Part shown: positions 35,406 to 45,416 of the stretch, piece after piece
How positions within the stretch are numbered: the first letter of the stretch is position 1
Layout of the letters: every line of letters starts with the position of its first letter
NCBI RefSeq assembly: GCF_014656135.1
Contig: NZ_BNBV01000012.1
Location: 82,277-146,276 of the forward strand
DNA: 64,000 nt
From: Streptomyces thermodiastaticus
GTDB lineage: Bacteria > Actinomycetota > Actinomycetes > Streptomycetales > Streptomycetaceae
Reading direction: 5' to 3'
Made by a program: the position numbers and the translations under genes
Notes under the pieces: model-generated
The model's input: the letters and a program-made list of their open reading frames with translations, nothing else
The model's database searches: none
Told to the model about the DNA's origin: nothing

Positions 35406-37181
35406 TCAACCCGCGCACTTGACCTCGTCGGCCGTGGACTGCCCGTCCACCTTGGGGGCCTTCGTCGGGGTGGTGAGCGGCGTGCCGGCACCCTTGAAGT
35501 CCCGGCCCAGGGTGAGCGTCATCTCCGGCAGCCCCTGCGAGTTGGTCACGCTCTCGCCCGGCTTGAGCGCGGACCCCGGCAGCCCCATGATCGCGGCGAG
35601 CTTGCGGGCCTGCGGGGCCTGGTCGGGGGCGTACTCCAGCGTCGTCTTGTCGATCTTCTCGGGCGCGTTGCCGCCGTTCTCCGACTTCAGCACGCCCTGG
35701 GTGTTCTGCAGCCAGGTGAGCGTCTGCTGCGCGGCCCCGTCGGGTCCTCCGCCGTTGAGGACGCGCACCCGCACTTCGGAGGCCGCGGACTGGGTGCCCT
35801 TCAGCCGGTCGGCGGCTTCGTCCTTGGCCTTCTGCTGCTGCTTCTTCACCTCGGTGAAGGAGACGTCGTTGCGGATGGAGTCGAAGACCGCGGGCGCCTG
35901 GTTGGGGTCGACGATGACCGTCTTGTGCACGGGGCCGTCCGCCGGGTTGTCGAGCACCGGGACGGTCAGGAAGGTGATGTTCTTCGTCGGCACCTTCTTC
36001 AGCTCCAGGGCCATGTCCTTGAGCGTGCTGACCTTGTCGATGCCCTTGTCGACGGTGAGCGCCTTGGTCGCCGCGTCGGCCAGGTCGTACAGCTTGGTCG
36101 GGTTGGTGAGGGTGTCGCCGGAGGACATCTTGCGCATCAGCGAACTCAGGAACTGCTGCTGCACCTTGATGCGGTCCAGGTCGCCCTGGTTGCCGAAGCT
36201 GTGCCGGGTGCGGACGAACGCCAGCGCCTGCTCGCCCTCGATCGTGTGCTGGCCGGCGGACAGCTTCAGATGCGAGTCGGGGTCGTCCACGTCGTGCTTG
36301 AGACAGATGTCGACGCCGCCCACCGCCGTGGTCAGCGTCTTGACCGCGTTGAAGTCGGCCATCATGAAGTGGTCGGGCTGGATGCCGGTGACCTCCTTCA
36401 CCGTGCGCATGGTGCAGCCCGCGTCCCGGCCGTTCTGGCCGAGGCTGGTGTTGAACCGGACGTCCTCCTCGCCGGGGATGACCTTCGTCGAGCCGTCGGG
36501 CTGCTTGGTCGGGCAGTCCGGGACGTCCACGATCAGGTCGCGGGGGATGCTCAGCGCCGTGGCGTTGGTGCGGTCCTTGGAGACGTGCAGCAGGATGTTG
36601 GTGTCCGCGTGGCCGACGCTGCCCTTGTCGCCGTAGCCCTCGTTGCCCTCGCCGGTGCGCTTGTCGGTGCCGATGATCAGGATGTTGAAGGCCTCGTCCT
36701 TGCTGAAGCCGTCCTTGGCCGCGTTGCCGACGTCGGTGCTGGAGATGTTGCCCTCGAGGTGCTTGAGCACCAGATAGCCGGCGCAGCCCGCGCCCACCAG
36801 TACGAACGCCATCGTCCCGCCGGTCCACGCCAGGACCTTCTTCGTCCGCGACTTCTTCTGCGGCCGGCGTCCCCGGCGCCCGGGAGCGGGCTGCTCGGCG
36901 GGCGTGCCGCGGCGGCGGCGCTGTCCGGGGACCGTGCGGGCGGGCGTGGTCTCGCGCTCCTGCCGGCGGCCGGACCGGCCGTCCGGGGTGCCGGGGGCGC
37001 CGGGGCGGTCGGAGGGGGTGGCGTCATCTCCCGGCCGGGGTGCGGGTTTGCGCGGCCCGGGCACCGACGGCTGCGCAGAGGGAGGGGTCAGTCGCAGCTC
37101 GTATTCGCCGGTGTTCGGATTGAGTACCCACTGGTCTGCGGGGTCGATGTTGTCTTCCCGCCCACGGCCTTGCGCGTCCAC
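35406..37181 (-). CDS. LytR-CpsA-Psr (LCP) family protein 4 with LytR_C domain
   Basis: A 591-residue LCP protein. Residues 1-115 form a Pro/Arg-rich cytoplasmic region starting with a short conserved WVLNPNTGEYELRL, then a TM helix (about 116-138). The LCP domain has NILIIGTDKRTGEGNEG, TNILLHVSKDRTNA, LSIPRDLIVDVPDC and LAFVRTRHSFGNQGDLDRIK. The LytR_C domain begins near VRVRVLNGGGPDGAAQQ. The GTG start at 37181 fits the coding bias. It lies 91 bp upstream of LCP 3 (same strand), so the two may be co-transcribed. Confidence 0.92.
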   Translation of the reverse strand: MDAQGRGREDNIDPADQWVLNPNTGEYELRLTPPSAQPSVPGPRKPAPRPGDDATPSDRPGAPGTPDGRSGRRQERETTPARTVPGQRRRRGTPAEQPAPGRRGRRPQKKSRTKKVLAWTGGTMAFVLVGAGCAGYLVLKHLEGNISSTDVGNAAKDGFSKDEAFNILIIGTDKRTGEGNEGYGDKGSVGHADTNILLHVSKDRTNATALSIPRDLIVDVPDCPTKQPDGSTKVIPGEEDVRFNTSLGQNGRDAGCTMRTVKEVTGIQPDHFMMADFNAVKTLTTAVGGVDICLKHDVDDPDSHLKLSAGQHTIEGEQALAFVRTRHSFGNQGDLDRIKVQQQFLSSLMRKMSSGDTLTNPTKLYDLADAATKALTVDKGIDKVSTLKDMALELKKVPTKNITFLTVPVLDNPADGPVHKTVIVDPNQAPAVFDSIRNDVSFTEVKKQQQKAKDEAADRLKGTQSAASEVRVRVLNGGGPDGAAQQTLTWLQNTQGVLKSENGGNAPEKIDKTTLEYAPDQAPQARKLAAIMGLPGSALKPGESVTNSQGLPEMTLTLGRDFKGAGTPLTTPTKAPKVDGQSTADEVKCAG

Positions 37182-37736
37182 GGTTGTCCGAACCCTCCGT
37201 CGGGGCCACGCGGCGCCTTCCCCTCGAGGCGCTCAGGTCTGGTCCTCCCAGTGCACGACCCCAGGGTCACCTCGCGGCCGGATGCACCGGATCGCTCACA
37301 CTATCGGGCCTGTTGAGGATCGAGCGACGCCGGTGACGCATTCCACGTCCTCACACCTGGGCAATCCGCCCATTTCTTCGAAGAATCGCGAAGACGGAGT
37401 CGCTTCCGGCCAATCTTTTGTGCAGTGGCCGGGCTCTCTGACGACGCTCCGGGAGGGGGCGCGTGCTCCCGTGAGAAACGGCCTGCGGGCGGTCGCGGGG
37501 CCGGGGCGGGCGGGAGAGGAAAACGTCCGGTGAATGCCCGTCGCCGGACAGGGTGTTGCTCAGCCACCCGGTGAATTCCTGTGGAGTGCCTGAGAAATGG
37601 GCGGCGCGGTGGACGACGTTCCGCGCGCCGGTGCGACGTCGGAACGGGACGGAGCCGGGGAACGGCCCGGGCGCGTCCGGCGACGGGCCGCGCCCGGGCC
37701 GGCAGGCGGCCCGCGGATCCGGGGCCGCGGCGGGGT
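37182..37736. other. 555-bp gap upstream of LCP 4
   Basis: No convincing gene. ORFs on both strands lack ribosome sites and family features. It should hold the promoter of LCP 4, and it contains the TTCTTCGAAGAA palindrome listed separately. Confidence 0.5.
37374..37385. promoter_or_regulatory. 12-bp perfect palindrome TTCTTCGAAGAA
   Basis: An AT-rich perfect palindrome 193 bp upstream of the LCP 4 start, unusual in this GC-rich background and a candidate regulator site for the wall-polymer genes. The binding protein is unknown. Confidence 0.35.
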
Positions 37737-38492
37737 TCACCTCGCCGTCGTCGTGACCCGCTCGCTGTCGACGCGCTTGGCCAGTGCCTCCTCGTCCAGC
37801 CGGTCCAGATTCCGGCACAGCACGACCGACCCGCCGGCCGCGAGGGGCGCGTACAGGCCCGCGCTCAGGCCCTTCCAGGTGTCGTACGGCAGTCCCGACA
37901 GCAGCCGCGAACCGGGGCCGGTCAGGCCGAGGTCCGGAGCGTCGCCGAGGGCCCGGTCCACGACCTCGGCCGCGGTGTACTCCGCGCCGGCCACGATCAG
38001 CGCGGGCTCCTCCGGGTCCACGGGTGCGAACGGCACGAACCGGTCGCCCTGTCCCGGCACTTCGACGGCGTAGTCGGCGAAACCCTCGGGCGGCTGCGGG
38101 AACCGGGCGCCGAGCGGGCGCAGGGACAGCGCGATGCGCTCCCCGGAACAGGCCCGCGCCTCGTCGAGCCGGTCCGGGCCGCTGACGACCACGTCGGCCT
38201 CCGCGGCGTTCCCGTCGACGTCCGCGCAGACCCCCACCGAGGCGCACGCCAGCAGCCATACGGCCGTCTGCCAGTGCGCCGGCAGCAGCAGGGCGACCCG
38301 GTCGCCGGGTCCGGCGGCGAGGTCCGACTGCAGCAGATTCGCGGTCTTGGCCACCCAGTTGGCGAAGGTGGCCACGGACAGCTCGACGCGTTCGCCCGTG
38401 GCGTCGTCGTAGAAGGTGATCAGGGGACGTCCGGGATCCGCGGCCAGCGCGGAAGCCAGCAGGTCCGCGGGGGTTCGTTCGGTGGCGTTCAT
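37737..38492 (-). CDS. TIGR03089-type protein, AMP-ligase-like fragment family
   Basis: A 251-residue actinobacterial protein resembling the first part of AMP-dependent acyl-CoA synthetases (LITFYDDATGERVELSVATFANWVAKTANLL, PGDRVALLLPAHWQTAVWLLACASVGVC). It lacks the adenylation signature and the C-terminal lid domain, so it is about half the length of an active synthetase. This short form is a recognised family in actinobacteria rather than a truncation. It probably does not adenylate. No operon partner; divergent from the amidase gene. Confidence 0.85.
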   Translation of the reverse strand: MNATERTPADLLASALAADPGRPLITFYDDATGERVELSVATFANWVAKTANLLQSDLAAGPGDRVALLLPAHWQTAVWLLACASVGVCADVDGNAAEADVVVSGPDRLDEARACSGERIALSLRPLGARFPQPPEGFADYAVEVPGQGDRFVPFAPVDPEEPALIVAGAEYTAAEVVDRALGDAPDLGLTGPGSRLLSGLPYDTWKGLSAGLYAPLAAGGSVVLCRNLDRLDEEALAKRVDSERVTTTAR

Positions 38493-38637
38493 CCGCGTCA
38501 GCGTACGCGCCGCCGGGCCGGTGCGGTGCCCGCGGGCGCCGCCGGGGGCGGTGGCCGGTCACCGGTTCGGCCGAGGGACCGCCGGAGAAAACATCGGAAA
38601 AAACGACGCACCGTCATCTCTTCGTGGACAGATATGT

Positions 38638-40080
38638 ATGACCATGTACAAGATCGATGACATGCGTCGAAACGGCATCCTCGCGTCCTCGATCGGTGTC
38701 ACCAGCGTGTTCTGTCTCGCCCTCGCACCCGCCCTGCCCGCCACCGCGGTCCCGGCGGCCCCTGAAGCGGCGGCAGCGGCGGCGCACGGTGCGGCGGCGC
38801 GGGGCACGGCGCGGGCCGCCGTCCCCGGCAGCACCCAGTCCCTGCCGCTGGTCCCGCTGGGCGACACGCGGCCGCGCGGCCGCCTCGCCGGACCGGTCCG
38901 CGAGCTGGGTCTGAGCCGGACCCGGGTCCGGCCCTTCTCGCTGCTCGGCGTCGTCTGGGACGATCCCCGCGCCGAACTGCACGGCAGCGCACAGGTCCGC
39001 ACCCGGTCCGCCGCCACCGGCGCCTGGTCGGGCTGGCAGGACCTCGAGACGCACCACGCCGGCCACGGACCCGACCCGTCCGGCACCGAGCGCGCCGGCG
39101 GCCCCGTGCGCGGAGCCACCGCACCGCTGTGGGTGGGCGGCAGCGACGCCGTGGAGGTGCGCGTGCGCGCCGATTCCGCGCAGGGGCGGCAAGCGGCGAA
39201 GCCGGGGCGGCACACCGGCCGGCCGCTGCCCGCGGGGCTGCGCCTGGAGCTGGTCGACCCCGGTGATCCGGCCCCGGCCGCAGGCGCCGGCACCGTGGAT
39301 GACGGGGCGTACACGGGCGGGACGACCGAGGCCGCGATGGCCGCCTCCGCCGCCGACGCGGGCCTCGCCCCGCTGGGCGCGACCGTGATCCCGCCGGCCG
39401 GCCGTGAACAGACCGAACGTGAACTGAGCGTGCTGCGCGGCACGGACCCGGAGCTGGACCGCCGCGCCGAGCCGCGGATCGGCCCGCGGCCGGGCATCGT
39501 CACCCGCCGCGGCTGGGGAGCGGACGAGTCGCTGCGGGAGAGCGGATTCGGCTACACGAAGCGGGTCGATGCGGTGTTCGTCCACCACACCGCCACGGGC
39601 AACGCCTACACCTGCGCGCAGGCGCCCTCGGTCGTCCGCAGTATCTACCGTTACCACGCCAGGAGCATGGGCTGGCGCGACATCGGCTACAACTTCCTCA
39701 TCGACAAGTGCGGAACCGTCTACGAGGGCCGGGCCGGCGGGGTGGCCAGACCGGTCCTCGGCGCCCACACCCTGGGGTTCAACAGCGACACCGTGGGCGT
39801 CGCCGTCATCGGCACCTACAGCACGGCCCGGCCGTCTGCCGCCGCCGTCGACGCGGTGGCGCGGCTGGCGGCCTGGAAGCTCGGGCTGTACGGGGCGGAT
39901 CCCCGCGGACACACATATCTGACGTCCGGCGGTGGCAACCTCCATCAAAAAGGGAAGAACGTACGCCTGCACGTGATCTCCGGCCATCGGGACGGATTCG
40001 CCACCGACTGCCCTGGCGGGCGGCTCTACGGCGAGCTGGGCACGATCCGCACGGCCGCCGCGCGCTACCAGGGCCGCTGA
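38638..40080 (+). CDS. secreted N-acetylmuramoyl-L-alanine amidase (PGRP/amidase_2)
   Basis: A 480-residue protein with a signal peptide (hydrophobic SSIGVTSVFCLALAPALPATA, likely Ala-x-Ala cleavage), a long linker region, and a C-terminal PGRP/amidase_2 domain (about residues 285-480). Zinc ligands are in VFVHHTATGN and VISGHRDGFATDCPGG, and IGYNFLIDKCGTVYEGRAGG is typical. It should cleave the amide between MurNAc and the stem peptide, or bind peptidoglycan. ATG at 38638 was chosen; 38644 and 38662 are in-frame options. It lies in the wall-glycan neighbourhood. Confidence 0.88.
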   Translation: MTMYKIDDMRRNGILASSIGVTSVFCLALAPALPATAVPAAPEAAAAAAHGAAARGTARAAVPGSTQSLPLVPLGDTRPRGRLAGPVRELGLSRTRVRPFSLLGVVWDDPRAELHGSAQVRTRSAATGAWSGWQDLETHHAGHGPDPSGTERAGGPVRGATAPLWVGGSDAVEVRVRADSAQGRQAAKPGRHTGRPLPAGLRLELVDPGDPAPAAGAGTVDDGAYTGGTTEAAMAASAADAGLAPLGATVIPPAGREQTERELSVLRGTDPELDRRAEPRIGPRPGIVTRRGWGADESLRESGFGYTKRVDAVFVHHTATGNAYTCAQAPSVVRSIYRYHARSMGWRDIGYNFLIDKCGTVYEGRAGGVARPVLGAHTLGFNSDTVGVAVIGTYSTARPSAAAVDAVARLAAWKLGLYGADPRGHTYLTSGGGNLHQKGKNVRLHVISGHRDGFATDCPGGRLYGELGTIRTAAARYQGR

Positions 40081-40214
40081 GGAGCAGGACCGGCTCCGCA
40101 CCGAGGGCGTCGGAGAGCTGAGGCAACTGGTTCGAACGCTGTGGCAACGGTCTGCATACACTGGCCGGCCGAAAGGACCCATCGGCCGGTCCCGGCAGGA
40201 AGCAGAGACGACAG

Positions 40215-41297
40215 GTGACAGAAGCGATTCTCCTGGTCGGCGGCAAGGGCACCCGGCTGCGCCCGCTCACCGTGCACACCCCCAAGCCCATGGTGCGGGC
40301 GGCGGGCGTGCCGTTTCTCACGCACCAGCTGGCGCGGGCCCGGGCGGCGGGCGTGGAGCACATCGTGCTGGCCACGTCCTACCTGGCCGAGGTCTTCGAA
40401 CCGTACTTCGGCGACGGCTCCTCGCTCGGACTCCACCTGGAGTACGTGACGGAGGAGGAGCCGCTGGGCACCGGCGGCGCGATCCGCAACGCCGCCGCAC
40501 GGCTGCGCTCCGGCCCGGACGAGCCGGTCCTGGTCTTCAACGGCGACATCCTCACCGGGCTCGACATCCAGGCCCTGGTGCGCACCCACCAGGAGACCGG
40601 CGCGGACGTCTCCCTGCACCTGACGAAGGTGACGGACCCCCGGGCGTACGGGCTGGTCCCCACCGACGAGTCCGGCCGGGTGCTGGCCTTCCTGGAGAAG
40701 CCGCAGACCCCCGAGGAGATCGTCACCGACCAGATCAACGCCGGGGCGTACGTCTTCCGGCGGTCCGTCATCGACACCATCCCGCAGGGCCGCCCGGTGT
40801 CGGTGGAGCGGGAGACCTTCCCCGGCCTGCTGGCCGCCGGCGCCCATCTGCAGGGCATGGTGGACTCCACCTACTGGCTGGACCTCGGCACCCCGGCCGC
40901 GTTCGTCCGCGGCTCGGCGGACCTGGTCCTCGGCCGCGCTCCCTCCCCGGCCGTCCCCGGCCGCTGCGGCGACCGGCTGATCCTGCCCACGGCCGTCGTC
41001 GCCCCCGACGCCAAGCTGACGGGCGGCACGGTGGTGGGCGAGGGAGCGTTCGTCGCCGAAGGGGCGCGCGTGACGGGCAGCGCGATCCTGCCCGGGGCGG
41101 TCATCGAGCCGGGCGCCGTCATCACCGACTCGCTCATCGGCACCCGCGCCCGGATCGGCACCCGTTCCGTCCTGACCGGCACGGTCATCGGCGACGGCGC
41201 GGTGGTGGGCGCCGACAACGAGCTCAGGGAGGGCGTCCGGGTCTGGTGCGACGCCCGCATCCCGGCGGGGGCGGTGCGCTTCTCCTCGGACCAGTAG
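40215..41297 (+). CDS. sugar-1-phosphate nucleotidyltransferase, probable mannose-1-phosphate guanylyltransferase
   Basis: A 360-residue enzyme with the pyrophosphorylase signature LLVGGKGTRLRPLT, substrate loops GVPFLTHQL and EPLGTGGAIRNAA, metal-binding FNGDILTG, and a C-terminal left-handed beta-helix of hexapeptide repeats (from about residue 255). Mycobacterial synteny beside fbiAB and LCP genes suggests GDP-mannose synthesis, using mannose-1-phosphate from ManB downstream. An alternative is another NTP-sugar. The GTG at 40215 lacks a strong ribosome site. A hairpin (40165-40189) lies in the likely 5' leader. Confidence 0.85.
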   Translation: MTEAILLVGGKGTRLRPLTVHTPKPMVRAAGVPFLTHQLARARAAGVEHIVLATSYLAEVFEPYFGDGSSLGLHLEYVTEEEPLGTGGAIRNAAARLRSGPDEPVLVFNGDILTGLDIQALVRTHQETGADVSLHLTKVTDPRAYGLVPTDESGRVLAFLEKPQTPEEIVTDQINAGAYVFRRSVIDTIPQGRPVSVERETFPGLLAAGAHLQGMVDSTYWLDLGTPAAFVRGSADLVLGRAPSPAVPGRCGDRLILPTAVVAPDAKLTGGTVVGEGAFVAEGARVTGSAILPGAVIEPGAVITDSLIGTRARIGTRSVLTGTVIGDGAVVGADNELREGVRVWCDARIPAGAVRFSSDQ

Positions 41298-41323
41298 CCC
41301 GCGTCAGCCGGGCGGTCACGGCC

Positions 41324-42325
41324 TCAGAGGCGTCCGACGTGCCCCCTGGGCATGCGTGGCGCCCTGCGCGGCGGCACCTGTCCGCTCAGCAGGATCAGCC
41401 GGGCCGCCCGGTGCCGCTGCCCGGCGTACGGCTGCAGCAGGCGCAGCATCTCGGCGTCGTCCGCGTGCCGGTTCCCGGCCAGCGCGTATCCGACGATCCC
41501 CGGCAGATGCAGGTCGCCGGTCGTCACCTCGTCCGGCGCCCCGTGACTGCGCTGCACGGTCTCCGCCGACGTCCACGGCCCGATCCCGGACACCGCCTCC
41601 AGCCGCTGCCGTGCCGCCGCCGGGGACATCCCCGCCGCCTCCTCCAGCCGTGCCGCGACCCGTACCGCCCGCAGCACTGTGGAGGCGCGTTTGTCGTCGA
41701 CCCCGGCGCGGCGCCACTCCCAGGACGGGATCAGCGCCCAGGTGCGCGGCGCCGGCATCACGTACATCCGCGCGGGCACCGGACCGGGCGCCGGCTCGCC
41801 GAACCTTTGCACCAGCGTGCGCCACGCCGCGTACGCCTCGACCGTGGTGACCTTCTGCTCCAGCACCGTCGGGATCAGCGACTCCAGCACCAGCCCGGTC
41901 CGCGTCAGCCGCAGCCCGGGACGCCGGTGCCGGGTCAGCGCGAGCAGCCGGTGCCGGGGCCGGAACGCCGACGGGTCGTCGGCGGCGCCGAGCAGTTCGG
42001 GCAGCTGTTCCAGCAGCCACTCGGCGCCCGGCCCCCACGCCTGGCCCCTCACCGCGCCGCCGTGCGCGGTCACCCGGAGCGTCGCGGGGCCCAGCGGTGT
42101 ACGGCTGGCCCGCCACACGGAGCCGTCGGGCAGGGCACGGAAGGTCGGGTCGCCCGGGCCGCGCCGCAGCGGACCGAGCACCAGGCGCAGATCCAGCGGG
42201 CCCTCGGGCGCCCAAAGGCGCTCCCGCCCCGGGGCGGCCGCCTGCCGCGGCACACCCGCGGGCACGACGGCACGCCCGCCGCGCACCGTGGTGCCGGCGG
42301 GCCGCGGAGCGAATCGTCCTGCCAC
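41324..42325 (-). CDS. AlkA-like DNA-3-methyladenine glycosylase family protein
   Basis: A 333-residue HhH-GPD superfamily protein. The helix-hairpin-helix lies in LEAVSGIGPWTSAETVQR, followed by the catalytic Asp in VTTGDLHLPGIVGY. It should excise alkylated purines in base-excision repair. The N-terminal ~100 residues are poorly conserved. The GTG at 42325 gives GTG-GCA-GGA. It lies downstream of fbiB (98 bp) on the same strand and may be the last gene of that run, although no functional link to F420 is known. Confidence 0.86.
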   Translation of the reverse strand: MAGRFAPRPAGTTVRGGRAVVPAGVPRQAAAPGRERLWAPEGPLDLRLVLGPLRRGPGDPTFRALPDGSVWRASRTPLGPATLRVTAHGGAVRGQAWGPGAEWLLEQLPELLGAADDPSAFRPRHRLLALTRHRRPGLRLTRTGLVLESLIPTVLEQKVTTVEAYAAWRTLVQRFGEPAPGPVPARMYVMPAPRTWALIPSWEWRRAGVDDKRASTVLRAVRVAARLEEAAGMSPAAARQRLEAVSGIGPWTSAETVQRSHGAPDEVTTGDLHLPGIVGYALAGNRHADDAEMLRLLQPYAGQRHRAARLILLSGQVPPRRAPRMPRGHVGRL

Positions 42326-42422
42326 GGACGACGAGCCTAGGCGGTCCGGCGTCCCGGGCGGGCCGCCGGACCGTGCCCGGCCGGCCGGCGTGCCTCACCG
42401 AGAACCCGGCGGGCGGCCGCCC

Positions 42423-43775
42423 TCAGCGCACCTCGATGAACGCGGACGCCTGCCGCTCCGGCCGCGGCCTGGGCTCCTCGGCCGGATGCCCGACGGCGAC
42501 GGCACCCATCGGATCCCACTCCTGCGGCAGACCCAGCACCTCGCGCACCACGTCCCGGCAGAACATCGTCGACGACACCCACGCCGAGCCGAGCCGCTCC
42601 CCGGCGAGCGCCACCAGGAAATTCTGCACCCCGGCCCCGGCGGCCACCACGAACATCTCCCGCTCGGCGGCATCGCGCCGCGCATCGCCGTAGGTGTGCG
42701 CACCGTCCATGACCAGGCAGGGCACCACCAGGTACGGGGCGTTGCGCAGCACGTCGCCGCGGCGGATGCGTTTCGCGATGGACTCCTCGCTCTTGCCGTC
42801 CCGCCTGAGGTCCGCGATCCAGGCCTCGCGCATGGCGTCCAGCAGCCGGGTCCGCGTCGCGGCGGACTCCAGCAGCACGAACCGCCACGGCGTGGTGTGG
42901 TGCGGGGCGGGCGCCGTGACCGCCGCCGCCACCGCGCGTCGTACGGCGCCGGGATCGACGGGCTCGTCGGTGAAGGCCCGCACGGTGCGCCGCTGGGTCA
43001 CCGCCTCCCGGACGGCCTCGGAGGTGCCGAGCCGGAACATGTCGTCGTGTGCGCCGCGCACCAGGGCCCGGGCGCCCGGACCGTCCTCGGCGCTCACCAG
43101 ATGCCCCAGCCCGCGCACCACGGCCACCGGCAGCCCGGCCGCCTTGCCCTTGACCAGGTCGCCGGCGGCGGCGAGTTCGTCGGCGGTGGCGACCACGGTG
43201 GCCTGGAGCGGGTTGCCGTGCGCGTCCGTGCCGCCGCGCAGGTCGTCCAGGACGCGGAGCCCGGCGGCGCCGATCGCGACGTCGGTGAGCCCGACCCGCC
43301 ACGGGCGGCCGAAGGTGTCGGTGACGACGACCGCGACGTCGACGCCGAGGGCCTCGCGCAGGCCGTCCCGGATGGCGCGTGCGGAGGCGTCCGGGTCCTC
43401 GGGCAGCAGCAGCACGGTGCCGGGGGCGGTGTTGGAGGCGTCGACGCCGGCGGCGGCCATGACCAGCCCCTGCCGGTTCTCCACAATGCGCAGCGGCCCG
43501 CGCCGGGCCACCACCCGGACCGTCTCGGCGTCGATGGCGGCCTCCCGGTCGGCCGCCCGCAGCACGCGTCCCTCCGCCTTGGAGACGATCTTCGAGGTGA
43601 CCAGCAGCACGTCACCGTCCGCGAGGCCGGGTTCCGCCTCGGCGATCAGCTTGGCCAGGTCCGCGCCCGGGGCGACCTCCGGTATCCCGGACACGGCCCA
43701 CACCTGGTAGGCGGGCGCACCGCCCGCGCCCGGCGCGGTGCCGTCCGGCCTCGGTGCCGACGATGTGCCGCTCAT
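42423..43775 (-). CDS. fbiB: coenzyme F420:L-glutamate ligase, bifunctional FbiB
   Basis: A 450-residue two-domain enzyme. The N-terminal CofE-like ligase (about 20-250) adds glutamates to F420-0 using GTP ([39 protein letters not shown]). The C-terminal nitroreductase-like FMN domain (about 255-450; [37 protein letters not shown]) reduces the dehydro-F420-0 precursor in actinobacteria. Its ATG overlaps the fbiA stop by 4 bp. The family and two-domain form are clear. Confidence 0.95.
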   Translation of the reverse strand: MSGTSSAPRPDGTAPGAGGAPAYQVWAVSGIPEVAPGADLAKLIAEAEPGLADGDVLLVTSKIVSKAEGRVLRAADREAAIDAETVRVVARRGPLRIVENRQGLVMAAAGVDASNTAPGTVLLLPEDPDASARAIRDGLREALGVDVAVVVTDTFGRPWRVGLTDVAIGAAGLRVLDDLRGGTDAHGNPLQATVVATADELAAAGDLVKGKAAGLPVAVVRGLGHLVSAEDGPGARALVRGAHDDMFRLGTSEAVREAVTQRRTVRAFTDEPVDPGAVRRAVAAAVTAPAPHHTTPWRFVLLESAATRTRLLDAMREAWIADLRRDGKSEESIAKRIRRGDVLRNAPYLVVPCLVMDGAHTYGDARRDAAEREMFVVAAGAGVQNFLVALAGERLGSAWVSSTMFCRDVVREVLGLPQEWDPMGAVAVGHPAEEPRPRPERQASAFIEVR

Positions 43776-44731
43776 GCGCCGCGCACCTCCTCGGCCAGGG
43801 CCAGCGCCTCGCGCGCCATCTGCGCGGCGGCGTCGGCGTCCGTCATCATCAGCGGCACCGCCCGGCACCGGATGCCGGCCGCCTCGACGCGCTCCACCGA
43901 GGCGGCGTCCACCGTGTCGACGAGCCAGCCGTCGAGCAGACCCGAGCCGTAGTGCTCGGCCACCGCCGCGGCCGTGGCCTCCACGCCGACCGCCGCGAGG
44001 ACCTTGTCGGCCATGCCGCGCACCGGGGCGTTTCCGACGATGGGGGACAGGCCGATCACCGGCACCCCGGCGTCCGCGATCGCCTCCCGGATGCCGGGCA
44101 CCGAAAGGATGGTGCCGATGGAGACGACCGGGTTGGACGGCGGGAAGAGGATCACCTCGGCCTCGGAGATCGCCTCCAGCACGCCCGGCGCGGGCTTGGC
44201 CTGCTCGGCGCCGACCGGCACGACCGCCTCGGCGGGCACCGACGCGCGCAGCCGCACCCAGTACTCCTGGAAATGGATCGCCTTGCGCTGCCCGTCGATC
44301 TCCACGGCGACATGGGTCTCCACCCGGTCGTCGGACATCGGGATGAGCCGGACGCCGGGCTTCCACCGGTCGCACAGCGCCTCGGTCACCGCGCTGAGCG
44401 GATAGCCGGCGCTCAGCATCTGGGTGCGCACGATGTGCGTGGCGAAGTCGCGGTCGCCGAGCCCGAACCACTGCGGTCCGACGCCGTAGGCCGCCAGCTC
44501 CTCCTTGACGTGGAAGGTCTCCTCGGCCCGGCCCCAGCCCTGCTCCTCGTCGATGCCGCCGCCGAGGGTGTACATCACCGTGTCCAGGTCCGGGCAGACC
44601 TTCAGCCCGAAGAGGTGGATGTCGTCGCCGGTGTTGCCGATGACCGTGACGTCCGCGTCCGGCACGGCACGCTTCAGACCGCGCAGGAACCGGGCACCAC
44701 CGATGCCGCCTGCCAGAACCACAATCCGCAT
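43772..44731 (-). CDS. fbiA: 2-phospho-L-lactate (phosphoenolpyruvyl) transferase FbiA
   Basis: A 319-residue CofD-type enzyme that couples the activated three-carbon unit to Fo to make (dehydro-)F420-0. Motifs are [52 protein letters not shown] and [15 protein letters not shown]. It is followed by the overlapping fbiB. No ribosome site precedes the ATG. A CACACT six bases upstream could be a -10 for leaderless expression in addition to read-through from the cysteine dioxygenase gene 57 bp upstream. Confidence 0.95.
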   Translation of the reverse strand: MRIVVLAGGIGGARFLRGLKRAVPDADVTVIGNTGDDIHLFGLKVCPDLDTVMYTLGGGIDEEQGWGRAEETFHVKEELAAYGVGPQWFGLGDRDFATHIVRTQMLSAGYPLSAVTEALCDRWKPGVRLIPMSDDRVETHVAVEIDGQRKAIHFQEYWVRLRASVPAEAVVPVGAEQAKPAPGVLEAISEAEVILFPPSNPVVSIGTILSVPGIREAIADAGVPVIGLSPIVGNAPVRGMADKVLAAVGVEATAAAVAEHYGSGLLDGWLVDTVDAASVERVEAAGIRCRAVPLMMTDADAAAQMAREALALAEEVRGA

Positions 44732-44788
44732 GGGACCAGTGTGTCAGCCGGGTACGACAACCCCGCGCCGCCCGCCCGGCGGCCACGC

Positions 44789-45301
44789 TCACCCGCCGAC
44801 GGCGCCCGCCTCCTGGTGCACGGCCGCGGTGCAGGTCGCGGCGGGGTGCATGGGCATCTCGGTCAGTCCGGGGAAATAGATGTGCAGACTGACCGCGGGG
44901 TGCAGCGTGTCGTTGACGACGTCGTGCGTGTACCCGGGCGCGAACACGCGCTGCGCGCCCGCGGCCAGGGCGCGTGCGCCCCGGCGCGTGTGCTCGGTGA
45001 GCGTGCCGTCCAGGACGGTCAGCACACCGGAGGACCGGCCGTGGTCGTGACGGCCGGTGCCCTGGCCGGGCAGCCAGGACAGCAGCCACACCTCGTAGCC
45101 GGGGCCGGTGCGCAGCCGGTGGTACCAGCGGGTGGTCGCGTCGTACCGGACGAGGTGCTCCCACTGAGCTCGGTCAGCCGCGACGGCGCGGGCCAGCCCG
45201 GCGAACTCGGCCACCGTGGCCGGGTGCTCGCGCGGGGGCTGCAGCAGGTGCGGAACTTCGAGGATGTCGCCGGCGATCTGCAGGTCGCTGTCGCTTCTCA
45301 T
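44789..45301 (-). CDS. cysteine dioxygenase family protein
   Basis: A 170-residue cupin that should oxidise L-cysteine to cysteine sulfinate with non-haem iron and O2, draining excess cysteine. The metal-binding His pair is in [19 protein letters not shown], and the distal His in [25 protein letters not shown]. The ATG at 45301 is used because the longer frame upstream reads as poly-Ala/Arg and carries the leader region instead. It is preceded by the polycysteine leader ORF and hairpins and followed by fbiA and fbiB on the same strand. Confidence 0.9.
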   Translation of the reverse strand: MRSDSDLQIAGDILEVPHLLQPPREHPATVAEFAGLARAVAADRAQWEHLVRYDATTRWYHRLRTGPGYEVWLLSWLPGQGTGRHDHGRSSGVLTVLDGTLTEHTRRGARALAAGAQRVFAPGYTHDVVNDTLHPAVSLHIYFPGLTEMPMHPAATCTAAVHQEAGAVGG

Positions 45302-45351
45302 GGGTGCGGTGATTCCTGGGACCAGAAGGAAGGGTGGCAGAGAACGGGACG

Positions 45352-45412
45352 CCGGGCCGTGCACAGCGGAGGGCGAAGGGCCCGGACGGCGGCTGGAGCG
45401 CGCGTGCGCGCG
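45352..45412 (-). promoter_or_regulatory. paired hairpins downstream of the Cys leader, candidate attenuator
   Basis: The first hairpin is CGCGC-GCAC-GCGCG (45399-45412 region, minus strand) five bases after the leader stop. The second is CCGGGCC (45379-45385) with GGCCCGG (45352-45358), ending about 50 nt before the cysteine dioxygenase start. Ribosome stalling on the Cys codons would change which forms. The mechanism is inference. Confidence 0.55.
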
Positions 45413-45416
45413 TGGC

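Noticed and set aside
37301..37567. Possible 88-residue protein on the minus strand upstream of LCP 4
   Set aside because: Composition is Pro/Arg-rich without motifs, and there is no ribosome site.
43776..45164. Extension of the fbiB frame upstream across fbiA to give 913 residues
   Set aside because: The upstream part is the shadow frame of fbiA; FbiB begins at the ATG overlapping the fbiA stop.
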